Of a stretch of 64,000 nt of DNA, positions 26,023 to 36,105 are shown one piece after another (the stretch's first letter is position 1; each line of letters begins with the position of its first letter). The stretch lies in assembly GCF_015477355.1 (NCBI RefSeq), contig NZ_JADLRJ010000009.1, forward strand, positions 62,001 to 126,000, given 5' to 3'. The translations under genes and the position numbers were made by a program. The stretch is from Nocardia blacklockiae. Lineage in GTDB: Bacteria > Actinomycetota > Actinomycetes > Mycobacteriales > Mycobacteriaceae. Under the pieces are notes generated by a model. The model saw nothing but the letters and a program-made list of their open reading frames with translations, was not told the DNA's origin and made no database searches.

Positions 26023-26606
26023 GAGACCCGGGCCTGTCGCAGCCCGGCCAGCGTGACCGAGATCAAGCGCTCGGCGGCGTCGGGCGCGGTCTCGCAGGCC
26101 GCGCCGATGCCGTGGCCCAGGCGCAGCAGGTCGCGCGGCTGGATGTCGTCGCGGATCACGCCCGCCTCCTGGACCGGCCGCAGCAGGGCGCCCGCGGCGG
26201 CGGTGATCAGGCCCGAGCACAGCGTGAAGGTCTCGGAACTGCGGTCGATCGCGGCCTTCAGGGTGACCGCGAGGCTGCGCTTGTCCATCACGAAATCGAC
26301 CTGCGCCCGGAACCACTGTTCGAGCGCCTCCTCGGGGGAGAGGGTGTCGATGAGTTCGTAGGCCCGGGCCGACAGGGCCTCGATGCTGGAGCGGTACACG
26401 GCCTCGATCAGCGCGTCCCGGTTGGGAAAGTGGCGATAGAGCGTGCCGGGCCCGACGCCGGCGCGCCGGGCGATGTCGTCCAGCGGGGCCTCGGGGCCGA
26501 ACTCGGCGAACGCTTCGCGCGCGCACTCGATGATGCGCTCGTAGTTGCGGCGTGCGTCGGCGCGCATCGGTCGTCCCGTCGGCGTCGTTGTCGGCGGTGC
26601 GTCCAC
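26019..26606 (-). CDS. TetR-family repressor
   Basis: This 195-residue regulator has a TetR helix-turn-helix (AREAFAEFGPEAPLDDIARR, then AGVGPGTLYRHFPNRDALIE) and a ligand-binding C-terminal domain. The GTG start (26604-26606) has GGAGGAA upstream. It is divergent from a DHA2 exporter, and three operator-like repeats fill the 115-base gap, so it very likely represses the exporter and its own operon in response to an exported compound. Confidence 0.88.
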   Translation of the reverse strand: MDAPPTTTPTGRPMRADARRNYERIIECAREAFAEFGPEAPLDDIARRAGVGPGTLYRHFPNRDALIEAVYRSSIEALSARAYELIDTLSPEEALEQWFRAQVDFVMDKRSLAVTLKAAIDRSSETFTLCSGLITAAAGALLRPVQEAGVIRDDIQPRDLLRLGHGIGAACETAPDAAERLISVTLAGLRQARVS

Positions 26607-26620
26607 GGTTCCTCCATTGA

Positions 26621-26707
26621 AAACGGATGAACTCTCCGCTTAGTCTTGCGTAAGTGGAGAACTTCTCCATATTCTATCTCCATCGAAAGCGGAGACTATC
26701 TCCGCTT
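26621..26707. promoter_or_regulatory. three 21-bp operator-like dyads (TetR/MFS)
   Basis: Half-sites AAGCGGAGA and TCTCCGCTT with a 3-base spacer form a perfect 21-bp dyad at 26687-26707. Degenerate copies lie at 26621-26641 (AAACGGATG...TCTCCGCTT) and 26652-26672, the latter with the perfect core TGGAGAACTTCTCCA at 26655-26669. Centres are about 31 and 35 bases apart. These are probable sites for the adjacent TetR protein. Confidence 0.7.
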
Positions 26708-26721
26708 AATGATCTCTTGCG

Positions 26722-28158
26722 ATGGAGCGTCCCTTGACCACTCCCACCCTCTCCACGGCTGCCGAGACCCGCGCCGCTGCCCCGCCCGTCCGGCGCGGCA
26801 TCGTGCTGGCGACGCTGCTGACCTGCCAATTGATGATCATCCTCGACGTCACGGTGATGAACGTGGCGTTGCCGAGCATCCGGACCGACCTGCACTTCAG
26901 CGCCACCGGCCTGTCCTGGGTGATGAACGCCTACACGCTGGTCTTCGGCGGGCTGCTCCTGCTGGGCGGCCGGGCCGGCGACCTGTTCGGCCGCCGGCGG
27001 CTGTTCGTCGCCGGGGCCACCCTGTTCACGCTGGCCTCGCTGGTCGGCGGGCTGGCCCCGTCGGCGGGCTGGCTACTGGCCGCGCGTGTCGTGCAGGGGA
27101 TCGGCGGCGCCATGGCCGGTCCGAGCACGCTGGCGCTGCTGACCACGACCTTCACCGAACCCAAGGCCCGGATGCGGGTGCTGGCGCTGTTCTCCGGCAT
27201 GTCCAGCGCCGGCTTCGCGATCGGGCTGATGCTGGGCGGGCTGCTCACCGAGTGGCTGGGCTGGCGTTCGGTGCTGTTCATCAACGTGCCCTTCGGTCTG
27301 ACCGTCGTCGCGCTGGCACTGCGGTGGCTGCCGCACGCCCGGCGGCAACCGGCCCGGCTCGATCTGCCCGGCGCGGTGACCGCGACCGCGGGCATCGCGG
27401 CACTCGTCTACGGCTTCATCAACGCGGCCGCGCACGGCTGGGGCGCGGCCGCCACCGGCCTCGCACTGGGCGCCGGGGTGCTGCTGCTCGCGGTCTTCCT
27501 CGCGGTGGAGGTGCGCGCGGCGCAACCGCTGCTGCCGCTGCACCTGTTCGCCGACCGCAACCGGGCCGCCGCCTACGCCAATATGTTCCTCGGCCCGATG
27601 GCGGGCATGTCGATGTTCTTCTTCCTCACCCAGTACCTCCAGGAGGTGCGCGGAATGAGTTCGCTGGCAACCGGTTTCGCGTTCCTGCCGACCGCGGTGC
27701 TGATGTTCACGATGATCCGGCTGATCCCGCGGCTGCTGCCGCGCTTCGGACCCAAGCCGGTGACCGTGACGGGCACGCTGGCGATGATCGCGGGCCTGGC
27801 GCTGCTGACGCGGTTGTCCACGGCGTCGGGTTACTTCCCGCTGCTGTTCGCGGCGATGGTGCTGATGGGATGCGGTATCGGCCTGGCGTTCTCGCCGCTG
27901 AACGTGATCATCATGTCGAATGTCGCGCCGAGCGAGGCGGGGGCGGCCGGGGGAGCGTTGCAGACGGTGCAGCAGACCGGCGGCACCCTCGGGCTGGCGA
28001 TCCTGGTGACCGTGTTCGGCACGGCGACGCGCGGTGCGGTGGGTTCGGCGCACCAGGTGCTGGTCGGCGGGATCACCGCCGCGTTCACCGGCGCGGTGGT
28101 CATCGCGGCGCTGGCCTTCCTGGTGGCGCTCACCTTCCGCCGCGCCGACGCGGCGTGA
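26722..28158 (+). CDS. DHA2-type MFS drug exporter (EmrB/QacA-like)
   Basis: This 478-residue transporter with about 14 membrane segments has the DHA2 signatures ILDVTVMNVALPSIRTDL and GGRAGDLFGRRRLFVAG (motif A), and ARVVQGIGGAMAGPSTLALL (motif C region). It would export a drug-like compound by proton antiport. ATG 26722 opens the frame but lacks a ribosome site. TTG at 26734 has GGAG 6 bases before it and may be the real start. Expression is probably de-repressed through the divergent TetR and the triple operator. Confidence 0.88.
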   Translation: MERPLTTPTLSTAAETRAAAPPVRRGIVLATLLTCQLMIILDVTVMNVALPSIRTDLHFSATGLSWVMNAYTLVFGGLLLLGGRAGDLFGRRRLFVAGATLFTLASLVGGLAPSAGWLLAARVVQGIGGAMAGPSTLALLTTTFTEPKARMRVLALFSGMSSAGFAIGLMLGGLLTEWLGWRSVLFINVPFGLTVVALALRWLPHARRQPARLDLPGAVTATAGIAALVYGFINAAAHGWGAAATGLALGAGVLLLAVFLAVEVRAAQPLLPLHLFADRNRAAAYANMFLGPMAGMSMFFFLTQYLQEVRGMSSLATGFAFLPTAVLMFTMIRLIPRLLPRFGPKPVTVTGTLAMIAGLALLTRLSTASGYFPLLFAAMVLMGCGIGLAFSPLNVIIMSNVAPSEAGAAGGALQTVQQTGGTLGLAILVTVFGTATRGAVGSAHQVLVGGITAAFTGAVVIAALAFLVALTFRRADAA

Positions 28159-28221
28159 GGCTTGTAATCACCTCGAGCGGAACGGTTTCCGGGCGGATCA
28201 TCGGTACCTATCATCGGGCCG

Positions 28222-29232
28222 ATGACCGCCCGCCTGCCGATCGTCGACATCTCGCGCTTCCGTGGTCCCGCCGCGGAGCGCGCGCGGTTCCTCGACGAGT
28301 TGCGGTACGCCGCGCACGAGGTCGGATTCTTCTACGTCGTCGGCCACGGCGTGCCGAAGTCGTTGACCGACGGCATCTTCGACGTCGCGAAGCGGTTCTT
28401 CGCCCTGCCCCTGGCACAGCGGCTCGCGATCGAGAACATCCACTCGCCGCAGTTCCGCGGGTACACCGGCACCGGCCACGAGTACACCGCGGGCGCGCCC
28501 GACCGGCGCGAGCAGATCGATATAGGGCCGGAGCGCGCGGTCGTGCCGCCGGAGCCGGGCGCACCGGCCTGGCGACGACTGATCGGCCCGAACCAGTGGC
28601 CCGCCGCGCTGCCGCAGCTGCGCGAGACGACCCTCGCGTGGCAGGCCGAGGCGCTGCGGGTGAGCCGGGAGGTGTTGCGCGCGTTGGCCGTCGCGCTCGG
28701 CCAGGCGGAGGGCTACTTCGACACCTGGTTCGACGAGGAAGCCTCGACGCACGTGAAGATCATCCACTACCCGGGCCGCGAGACCGCCGCCGGTGACCAG
28801 GGCGTGGGCGCGCACAAGGATTACGGCTACCTCGCGCTGCTCCAGCAGGACGAGGTCGGCGGACTCCAGGTGCAGGGCCCCGACGGCTGGATCGACGCCG
28901 TCCCCGTGCCGGGCAGCTTCGTTTTCAACATCGGCGAGATGCTGGAGATCGCCACGCAGGGCTACCTGACCGCGACCAACCACCGCGTGGTGAGCCCGCC
29001 GCCGGGCGTCGACCGGTATTCGGTGCCGTTCTTCCTCGGCCCGCGTCTCGACGCGGTGGTGGAGCCCCTCGAACTGCCCGCGGACCTGGCGGCCCGCGCC
29101 CGCGGCCTCACCGCCGACGCGAACAACCCGCTGCTCGCCCGCTACGGCGAGAACGCGTTGGTCGGCTGGTTACGCTCGCATCCCGCGGTGGCCCAGCGCT
29201 GGTACGGCGACGTGCTGAACAGCGCCTCGTGA
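28222..29232 (+). CDS. isopenicillin N synthase-family non-haem iron dioxygenase
   Basis: This 336-residue protein has the DIOX_N start (PIVDISRFRG, VGFFYVVGHGVP) and the C-terminal iron site: VGAHKDYGYLALL gives the HxD pair, NHRVV the distal histidine, and RYSVPFF the cosubstrate-binding arginine. It would oxidise a small molecule using oxygen, probably with 2-oxoglutarate. A TATCAT hexamer 7 bases before the ATG suggests a leaderless transcript. It stands alone, without a clear partner, so the substrate is unknown. Confidence 0.85.
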   Translation: MTARLPIVDISRFRGPAAERARFLDELRYAAHEVGFFYVVGHGVPKSLTDGIFDVAKRFFALPLAQRLAIENIHSPQFRGYTGTGHEYTAGAPDRREQIDIGPERAVVPPEPGAPAWRRLIGPNQWPAALPQLRETTLAWQAEALRVSREVLRALAVALGQAEGYFDTWFDEEASTHVKIIHYPGRETAAGDQGVGAHKDYGYLALLQQDEVGGLQVQGPDGWIDAVPVPGSFVFNIGEMLEIATQGYLTATNHRVVSPPPGVDRYSVPFFLGPRLDAVVEPLELPADLAARARGLTADANNPLLARYGENALVGWLRSHPAVAQRWYGDVLNSAS

Positions 29233-29268
29233 AGGTGCCGCCCGGGTGAGGTCCAGGCTGTTGCGGCT

Positions 29269-29811
29269 ATGGCTCTCAGCGCGACCGTGTACACCTTCGC
29301 CCTCCAACTCGCCGACGTCGACCGCGGCGTCTACCAGGACGTGGAGTTGCGGGTCGCCCGGCACCCGTCGGAGACGGCCGAATTCATGGTGACGCGCCTG
29401 CTCGCCTACGCCCTGGAGTACCAGGAGGGCATCGCCTTCAGCGACGGCGGCGTGTCGTCCACCGACGAACCCGCCGTGCTGGTGCGCGACCTCACCGGCC
29501 GCCTCACGTCCTGGATCGAGATCGGCGCGCCGACCGCCGAGCGCGTGCACCGCGGCAGCAAACTCGCCGACCGCGTCGCCGTCTACACCCACCGCGAGCC
29601 CGCCAAAGTCCTTGCGCCCCTTGGCGGCAAGCGCATCCACCGCGCCGCGGACATCCCGCTCTACAGCTTCGACCCCGGCTTCGCCGACGCGGCCGCCGCC
29701 GCCCTCGGCCGCCGCAACACCGTCACCGTCTCGGTGACCGAGCGCCGCCTGTACCTGGACGTCAACGGGACGGATCTGAGCACGCCGATCCACGAACAGC
29801 GACTGGGCTGA
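29269..29811 (+). CDS. YaeQ-family protein
   Basis: This 180-residue protein fits YaeQ throughout: SATVYTFALQLADVDRGVYQ at the start, FMVTRLLAYALEYQEGIAFS, and WIEIGAPTAERVHRGSKLAD. The fold resembles PD-(D/E)xK nucleases; the biological role is not settled. ATG 29269 has only weak ribosome-site support. It follows the IPNS-like gene by 36 bases and is convergent with the DHFR-like gene. Confidence 0.85.
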   Translation: MALSATVYTFALQLADVDRGVYQDVELRVARHPSETAEFMVTRLLAYALEYQEGIAFSDGGVSSTDEPAVLVRDLTGRLTSWIEIGAPTAERVHRGSKLADRVAVYTHREPAKVLAPLGGKRIHRAADIPLYSFDPGFADAAAAALGRRNTVTVSVTERRLYLDVNGTDLSTPIHEQRLG

Positions 29812-29816
29812 ACCGG

Positions 29817-30335
29817 CTACCGGCGGGCGTAACTGCGGAAGACGTAGTAGTCCTTGCCGTTGGACGACTTCGACACCCCGGTGGTGAAGGCCATGAGGAA
29901 CTCGCGCGGGATCTCCGGGGCGTGGACGTCGCCGGCGACGTCGGCGCTGACCTCGGTCACCGAGATCACGGTGGCGTACGGCATTGCCGCCCGGAAGGTC
30001 TCGGCGCCGCCGATGACCCACACCTCCTCGGGATCGGTGAGCGTCAGGGCCTCCTCGATCGACCCGGCGCGTTCGGCGCCCTCGGCCTGCCACCGCGGGT
30101 CGCGGGTCACCACGACGGTGCGCCGGCCCGGTTCGACGCGCGCGTCCGCCGGCAAGGCGTCGAAGGTCTTGCGCCCCATCACGACCGTGCGGCCGGTGAT
30201 GACCTCCTGGAAATGCGCGAGGTCCTCCGGAATGTGCCACGGCACAGTGCCGTTCGCGCCGAGGACGTGCCGGCGGGTCTGCGACCAGATCATCCCGATG
30301 GTCCGCGTGCCGGTGGAGGTCGTCGCTGGGCTCAC
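29817..30335 (-). CDS. dihydrofolate reductase
   Basis: This protein resembles mycobacterial DfrA: MIWSQTRRHVLGANGTVPWH, then IPEDLAHFQEVITGRTVVMG with the catalytic aspartate, GRRTVVVTRDP for NADPH, and EVWVIGGAETFR. It would reduce dihydrofolate to tetrahydrofolate. GTG 30333-30335 gives 172 residues; an ATG at 30353 would add six and neither has a strong ribosome site. No thyA gene is nearby, so it may be the main enzyme moved from thyA or a paralogue. Confidence 0.82.
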   Translation of the reverse strand: MSPATTSTGTRTIGMIWSQTRRHVLGANGTVPWHIPEDLAHFQEVITGRTVVMGRKTFDALPADARVEPGRRTVVVTRDPRWQAEGAERAGSIEEALTLTDPEEVWVIGGAETFRAAMPYATVISVTEVSADVAGDVHAPEIPREFLMAFTTGVSKSSNGKDYYVFRSYARR

Positions 30336-30397
30336 GACACCCAGAATAGCCATCGGCGAACCATTTCAGCTATTGGTGAGCAATCAGCGCGCCGCTG

Positions 30398-31693
30398 TCA
30401 CTGGTGCTGACGGAACCGCCCGCCGGGCCGGTGTCGGGCGGCCTTGTTGCGGTACATCGCGGTATCGACGGTGTGCATCAGGTCGTCGATGGCCTCGGGA
30501 TGCTCGGTGACCAGTGCCGTGCCCACCGAGGCGCCGACCGAGATCGACTGTCCCGCGACGACGATCGGCTCGGCGAGCGCCGCGAGCAGCCGCCCCGACA
30601 GCGAGACCAACTCATCGGTGTCCGCGCACCGCTCCAGCAGCACGATGAATTCGTCACCGCCCAGCCGCGCGGCCAGCCCGGCGGGGGAGGCGGCATTACG
30701 CAAACGGTCGGCTACCGCACGCAGCACACGGTCTCCGACGGTGTGCCCGTGCTCGTCGTTGATCTCCTTGAAGCCGTCGAGATCGAGGTAGCACAGGCCG
30801 ATCGGCGGGGTGGCGTGCGCGAGCCGGTCGAAGAACAGCACCCGGTTGGCCAGGCCGGTGAGATTGTCGTGGTGGGCGTCGTGCCACAGCTGGGCGGCGA
30901 GCGCCTGCCGCTCGGTGATGTCGACGGAGACGCCGATGAGGAACCGGACCCGGCCCGTCGCGTCGCGCACCGCCGACATCGACAGGTCGATGATCGTGGT
31001 GGTGCCGTCGGGCCGCAGTCGCTTGGTCTCCATCCGGAAGCGGTCGATCCGGCCCGCCATCAGCTGCTCGAACTGCGCATACGCCGGTCCGATATTGTCC
31101 GCGCCCAGCACGTCGGCGACCGAGCGCCCCGGGATGAGTTCCGCTGGGACACCGAGCATTTCGGCCATCGCGGCATTCACGTCCAAAACGGTGCCGGTGC
31201 TCACGTCGATGGTGCCGATGCCGACCGAGGCGCCCGCGAAGATGGCCGCGAACCGCGCCTCCGACAGCTGCCGCTGCGCCCGCGCCCGCTCGACCGCCGC
31301 CATCGCCGCGGTCAGCGTGGACTCCTGCTCGGTGAGCGCCGTGGTGCGCAACGCCGCGGTGAACCCGGCCGCGAATTCGGCCGCGACGGTGATCGCCCGG
31401 TCGCGCAGCCGCTCGTACTCGGGCCCGGTGCGGTCCGGGCACAGTGCCTCGACCATGTCGCGGCAGATGATCGGCACCGTGCGCGCGACCGCCGCCGAAT
31501 CCTTGTAGTTGGCGGCGACCAGCGTGGTGGCGGCCGCGCGGGCCACCGCGGCGTCGGCGTCCTCGCGCAGTGCGTCCAGCAGTTGCTCGCACAGGCCGGT
31601 CAGCAGTTCCTCGACCTGGGTTCGCGTCAGGGTGGGGGCGACGACGCCGTCGAGCGCGTCGGCCCAGCGCAGTGCCACCTCGTGCGAACCCAC
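30398..31693 (-). CDS. PAS-GGDEF diguanylate cyclase
   Basis: This 431-residue signalling protein has an N-terminal helical region, a PAS domain (ARFAAIFAGASVGIGTIDVS, continuing to ISVDITERQ-type end), and a C-terminal GGDEF domain with intact LGGDEFIVLL and DHNLTGLANR-type start (HDNLTGLANRVLFFDRL). It should make cyclic di-GMP in response to a PAS-sensed signal. No membrane segment is visible. The start is taken as GTG 31691-31693, 28 bases after the methyltransferase stop. The frame is open further upstream. Confidence 0.87.
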   Translation of the reverse strand: MGSHEVALRWADALDGVVAPTLTRTQVEELLTGLCEQLLDALREDADAAVARAAATTLVAANYKDSAAVARTVPIICRDMVEALCPDRTGPEYERLRDRAITVAAEFAAGFTAALRTTALTEQESTLTAAMAAVERARAQRQLSEARFAAIFAGASVGIGTIDVSTGTVLDVNAAMAEMLGVPAELIPGRSVADVLGADNIGPAYAQFEQLMAGRIDRFRMETKRLRPDGTTTIIDLSMSAVRDATGRVRFLIGVSVDITERQALAAQLWHDAHHDNLTGLANRVLFFDRLAHATPPIGLCYLDLDGFKEINDEHGHTVGDRVLRAVADRLRNAASPAGLAARLGGDEFIVLLERCADTDELVSLSGRLLAALAEPIVVAGQSISVGASVGTALVTEHPEAIDDLMHTVDTAMYRNKAARHRPGGRFRQHQ

Positions 31694-31721
31694 CTGCGCC
31701 CCGCCTACCCTTCTCGCCCGC

Positions 31722-32531
31722 TCAGACTCGTAACCCCACGCCCGCCAGGCCGAGTGAGCGGCCGGGTGCCTCGTGTAGGTCACGGGCGGATTCCGGTCGC
31801 CACTGCGGTAGTTCGACCACGCCGGGTTCCACGAGTTCCCAGCCGGTGAACATGGCGCTGATGGCCGCGCGATCGCGGAATCGGATGCCGACGCGGCTCT
31901 GGTTGGCCGAGTGGTCGCCCAGCCGGGCGGCGTCCTCGGGCCGCTGCGCCGAGGTCAGGTGCGAGATCGCGACATAGCTGCCGGGCAGCACCGCCTCGCG
32001 CAGGGCCGCGACCATCTCCGCCGGTCGCTCGTCGTCCTGCAACAGGTGCAGGACCGCCACCAGCAGCAGGCCGACGGGCTGGGCGAAGTCGATCAACCCG
32101 GAGTCCTCGGCGCGCGTCAGCAATTCGTCGGGCTTGCGCAGGTCCGCCTGGATCGCGTCGGCCCGCTCGTTGCCGACCAGGATGGTGCGCGCGTGCGTGA
32201 CCGCGACCGGATCGATGTCGACGTAGAGCACCCGGATGTCCGGGTCGATCGCCTGGGCGACCTCGTGCACGTTACCGGCGGTCGGGATGCCCGAGCCGAC
32301 GTCGAGGAACTGCCGGATGCCCTGATCGGCCAGGAAGCGGACCGCCCGACGCAGGAAGGCCCGATTGCTCAGGGCCAGCCGGGGCAGATCGGGCACCAGC
32401 GACGTGCCCGCTTCCGCGGCGAACCGGTCGACCTCGAAATTGTGCGACCCGCCCAGCAGCGCGTCGTACATCCGGGCAGGACTGGCCCGGGTCATGTCCA
32501 CGCCTTCGGGCGCCCACGCCGGCCTGTCCAC
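31722..32531 (-). CDS. SAV2177-type (DUF574) SAM-dependent methyltransferase
   Basis: This 269-residue protein matches the actinomycete DUF574 family: SPARMYDALLGGSHNFEVDR, then QGIRQFLDVGSGIPTAGNVH (SAM site) and VLYVDIDPVAVTHARTIL. GTG 32529-32531 is chosen because AGAGGGG lies about 7 bases before it and the length then fits the family. The frame extends to 32633 without support. The natural substrate of this family is unknown. It precedes the GGDEF gene on the same strand. Confidence 0.85.
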   Translation of the reverse strand: MDRPAWAPEGVDMTRASPARMYDALLGGSHNFEVDRFAAEAGTSLVPDLPRLALSNRAFLRRAVRFLADQGIRQFLDVGSGIPTAGNVHEVAQAIDPDIRVLYVDIDPVAVTHARTILVGNERADAIQADLRKPDELLTRAEDSGLIDFAQPVGLLLVAVLHLLQDDERPAEMVAALREAVLPGSYVAISHLTSAQRPEDAARLGDHSANQSRVGIRFRDRAAISAMFTGWELVEPGVVELPQWRPESARDLHEAPGRSLGLAGVGLRV

Positions 32532-32665
32532 TCGCAACCCCTCTACACCTGCTCGCCGGGCCGTCCCCGAGCGGGCGGTCCGGGCCCGCGCGCGGTGCGA
32601 CCGCACGTGCACCGGCACGGGTGTACTGCGCATATTAGACCGCCATCCTGTGAGGAGGAGCAGCG

Positions 32666-32722
32666 GTGAGTTCGACGCCGCAGCGCAGGAGGACGTGCAG
32701 ATTATCCGGTCCGTTTGCCTAA
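32666..32722 (+). CDS. possible 18-codon upstream ORF before trpB2
   Basis: A GTG (32666) preceded by a strong GAGGAGGAG sequence opens an 18-codon frame ending TAA at 32720-32722, about 100 bases before the orphan trpB start. The peptide would be VSSTPQRRRTCRLSGPFA. It has no tryptophan codon, so it is not a classical trp leader; an arginine run is its only notable feature. It may be fortuitous. Confidence 0.25.
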   Translation: MSSTPQRRRTCRLSGPFA

Positions 32723-32822
32723 CAAACTGTTAACTAACTCATTGCCGCCAGGCATAGCGCCGCTCATACCGGTAGGACAGAGTGCACGATGTGTCGTTCG
32801 GTAGTGAGACGTGTTGGTGCTG

Positions 32823-34070
<1,248 letters not shown>

Positions 34071-34080
34071 TCTGGTCGGG

Positions 34081-35154
34081 GTGACCGACGCCATCCGCCG
34101 ACACGACGCGACCGTACGCGGCTTCGCCAGCGACAACTGGGCCGGAATCCACCCGGAGGTGCTGGCGGCGCTCACGCTGGCCAACGGCGGCCACCAAAGT
34201 TCCTACGGCACCGACGAATACACGATCGCGCTGCGGAAGGTGTTCGCCCGGCACTTCGGCGACCAGGCCCGGGTGTATCCGGTGTGCACCGGGACCGGCG
34301 CCAATGTCGTTGCGCTGCAAGCTCTGCTGCCGCGCTGGGGCGCGGTGATCACCGCCGAGACGGCGCACGTCAACTCCGACGAGTGCGGCGCGGCGGAGAA
34401 GGTGGCCGGGATCAAGATCTATCCGGTGGCCGCGCCCGGCGGCAAGCTCACGCCCCGGCTCGTCGAGAGCCAGGCCTGGGGGCGCGGTAACGAGCATCGC
34501 GCGCAGCCGCTGGCGATCTCGCTCACCCAGACCACCGAGCTGGGCACCTGCTATACGGCCGAGGAGATCCGCGTGCTCTGCGACCACGCGCACGACCTCG
34601 GCATGCTGGTCCACCTGGACGGCGCGCGCCTGTGCAACGCGGCGGCGACGCTCGGGCTGGGCCTGCGCGAGTTCACCACCGACGCGGGCGTGGACATCGT
34701 CTCCTTCGGCGGCACCAAGAACGGCCTGATGCTCGGCGAGGCCGTGGTGGTGCTGCGGCCGGACCGCATCCACGAACTCGAATACCTGCGCATGCTGACC
34801 ACGCAGCTGGCGTCGAAGATGCGCTTCCTATCGGTGCAGTTCGAGGCGCTGCTCGGCGGCGACCTGTGGCTGCGCAACGCCGCGCACGCCAACGCCATGG
34901 CCACCCGGCTGGCCGCCGCGGTCCGCGCCGCCGGGGTGGACGTCGCCTATCCGGTGCAGTCCAACGCCGTGTTCGCGGTGCTCCCGCCCGAGGTCACCGC
35001 CCGACTGCGGCAGCGCTTCCCGTTCCACGTCTGGGACGAGGACACCGGCGAGGTCCGCTGGATGTGCGCCTTCGACACCACCCCCGAGGACGTGGACGCC
35101 TTCGCCGCCGCCGTGGCCGCGGAAACGGCGGGCGCGGGGCTCACACCAGGTTGA
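34081..35154 (+). CDS. low-specificity L-threonine aldolase-like PLP enzyme
   Basis: This 357-residue fold-type I PLP enzyme of the beta-eliminating lyase family has FASDNWAGIHPEVLAALTLA at the start, VCTGTGANVVALQALL, the cofactor aspartate in HLDGARLCNAAAT, and the PLP lysine in VSFGGTKNGLMLGEA. It would cleave threonine to glycine and acetaldehyde, or run in reverse to make beta-hydroxy amino acids. GTG 34081 is the start. It forms a two-gene unit with trpB2. Its 3' end overlaps the convergent gene by 14 bases. Confidence 0.87.
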   Translation: MTDAIRRHDATVRGFASDNWAGIHPEVLAALTLANGGHQSSYGTDEYTIALRKVFARHFGDQARVYPVCTGTGANVVALQALLPRWGAVITAETAHVNSDECGAAEKVAGIKIYPVAAPGGKLTPRLVESQAWGRGNEHRAQPLAISLTQTTELGTCYTAEEIRVLCDHAHDLGMLVHLDGARLCNAAATLGLGLREFTTDAGVDIVSFGGTKNGLMLGEAVVVLRPDRIHELEYLRMLTTQLASKMRFLSVQFEALLGGDLWLRNAAHANAMATRLAAAVRAAGVDVAYPVQSNAVFAVLPPEVTARLRQRFPFHVWDEDTGEVRWMCAFDTTPEDVDAFAAAVAAETAGAGLTPG

Positions 35155-35926
35155 TCGAATCCAGTACGCGCGCACCGAGTTCGGTGTCCCCGGTGACGGC
35201 GACCGCGCACGAGCGCCAGGGCAGCCGGCGGGTGCCCCACAGCGGGAACTCCGCGGCCAGCCCCGAGATCCGGGCGGCGGCCGTGGGCACCGGGCCGGGG
35301 CGCACCCGGACCCGGCCGTCGTGCGGCTCGAGGCACCAGCTGCCGCCGCCCGGCCCGGCCAGGGTCAGCGCGACCGGGGCGTCCAGCCAGCTCAGCGCCT
35401 CGCGATGAGAACGCTCCAACAGCGCCGTCAGCCAGGTGAGCACGCTCGCCATGCGGCGCGGGTCGGTGGGCGGGATGGGGCGATCGAGGGCCACGGCCAG
35501 GTCGTGGCGCAGGTGGGTGTGCCAGTCGAACACCAGCATGGCGGGCACGAGACGCAAGGGGTACCAGCCCAATTCGCCGAGGCGGAAGCGGAGCATATCG
35601 ATTCCGGGCGCGGTCAGCACCGTCAGCGCCGCGCAGCCCCGCCCGCTCCACTTGGTGAACTCGGCGGTTACGTGCTTGGTCGAGTGCGAGCGCCCGGCAT
35701 CCACCAGCTGTGAATTCAGGCGTTCGACATCGCGGGTGGTGGCGAGCGCGAAGGCGGTCGGCGTGACGAGCATCCGCGCGGTGACGGTCAGGTGGATCAC
35801 CACGTCGGCGACCGACCAGCCGGGCGCCGCGCTCGGCGCGGCCAGATCCGCGACGCTCAGGTCCGCGCAGAAGTCGAGCACGGCCTGCCGCTCGTCGCGC
35901 AGCGCGAGCAGATGCCGTGCGCTCAT
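35141..35926 (-). CDS. maleylpyruvate isomerase / DinB-like mycothiol-dependent protein
   Basis: This 261-residue protein fits the actinobacterial family with an N-terminal DinB-type metal-binding fold and a small C-terminal domain: ALRDERQAVLDFCADLSVAD, then SAAPGWSVADVVIHLTVTAR and VFDWHTHLRHDLAVAL supply the likely metal-binding histidines. Such proteins are often mycothiol-dependent transferases. ATG 35924-35926 follows GGGAGCC. The frame continues upstream to 36046 without support. Substrate unknown. Confidence 0.75.
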   Translation of the reverse strand: MSARHLLALRDERQAVLDFCADLSVADLAAPSAAPGWSVADVVIHLTVTARMLVTPTAFALATTRDVERLNSQLVDAGRSHSTKHVTAEFTKWSGRGCAALTVLTAPGIDMLRFRLGELGWYPLRLVPAMLVFDWHTHLRHDLAVALDRPIPPTDPRRMASVLTWLTALLERSHREALSWLDAPVALTLAGPGGGSWCLEPHDGRVRVRPGPVPTAAARISGLAAEFPLWGTRRLPWRSCAVAVTGDTELGARVLDSINLV

Positions 35927-36105
35927 CGGGTGGCTCCCGCGACCGCCCAGCTCCTCATGAGAAGCGCAGGCTACCGCGTGTCGTGCGCGGGTGTTGCCCG
36001 AACGAGGTCTTGACGCAATGAGAGAAAATCTACTAAATTCTTTCACAGACCGACGGGGCTGTCGTGCGCCGGTCGCACCCGGTACCAGCTCGAAGGGGAG
36101 CAGCG

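Noticed and set aside
32666-32722. Classical trp attenuator peptide before trpB2
   Set aside because: The frame has no tryptophan codon and no clear competing hairpins were seen, so only a generic upstream frame is listed.
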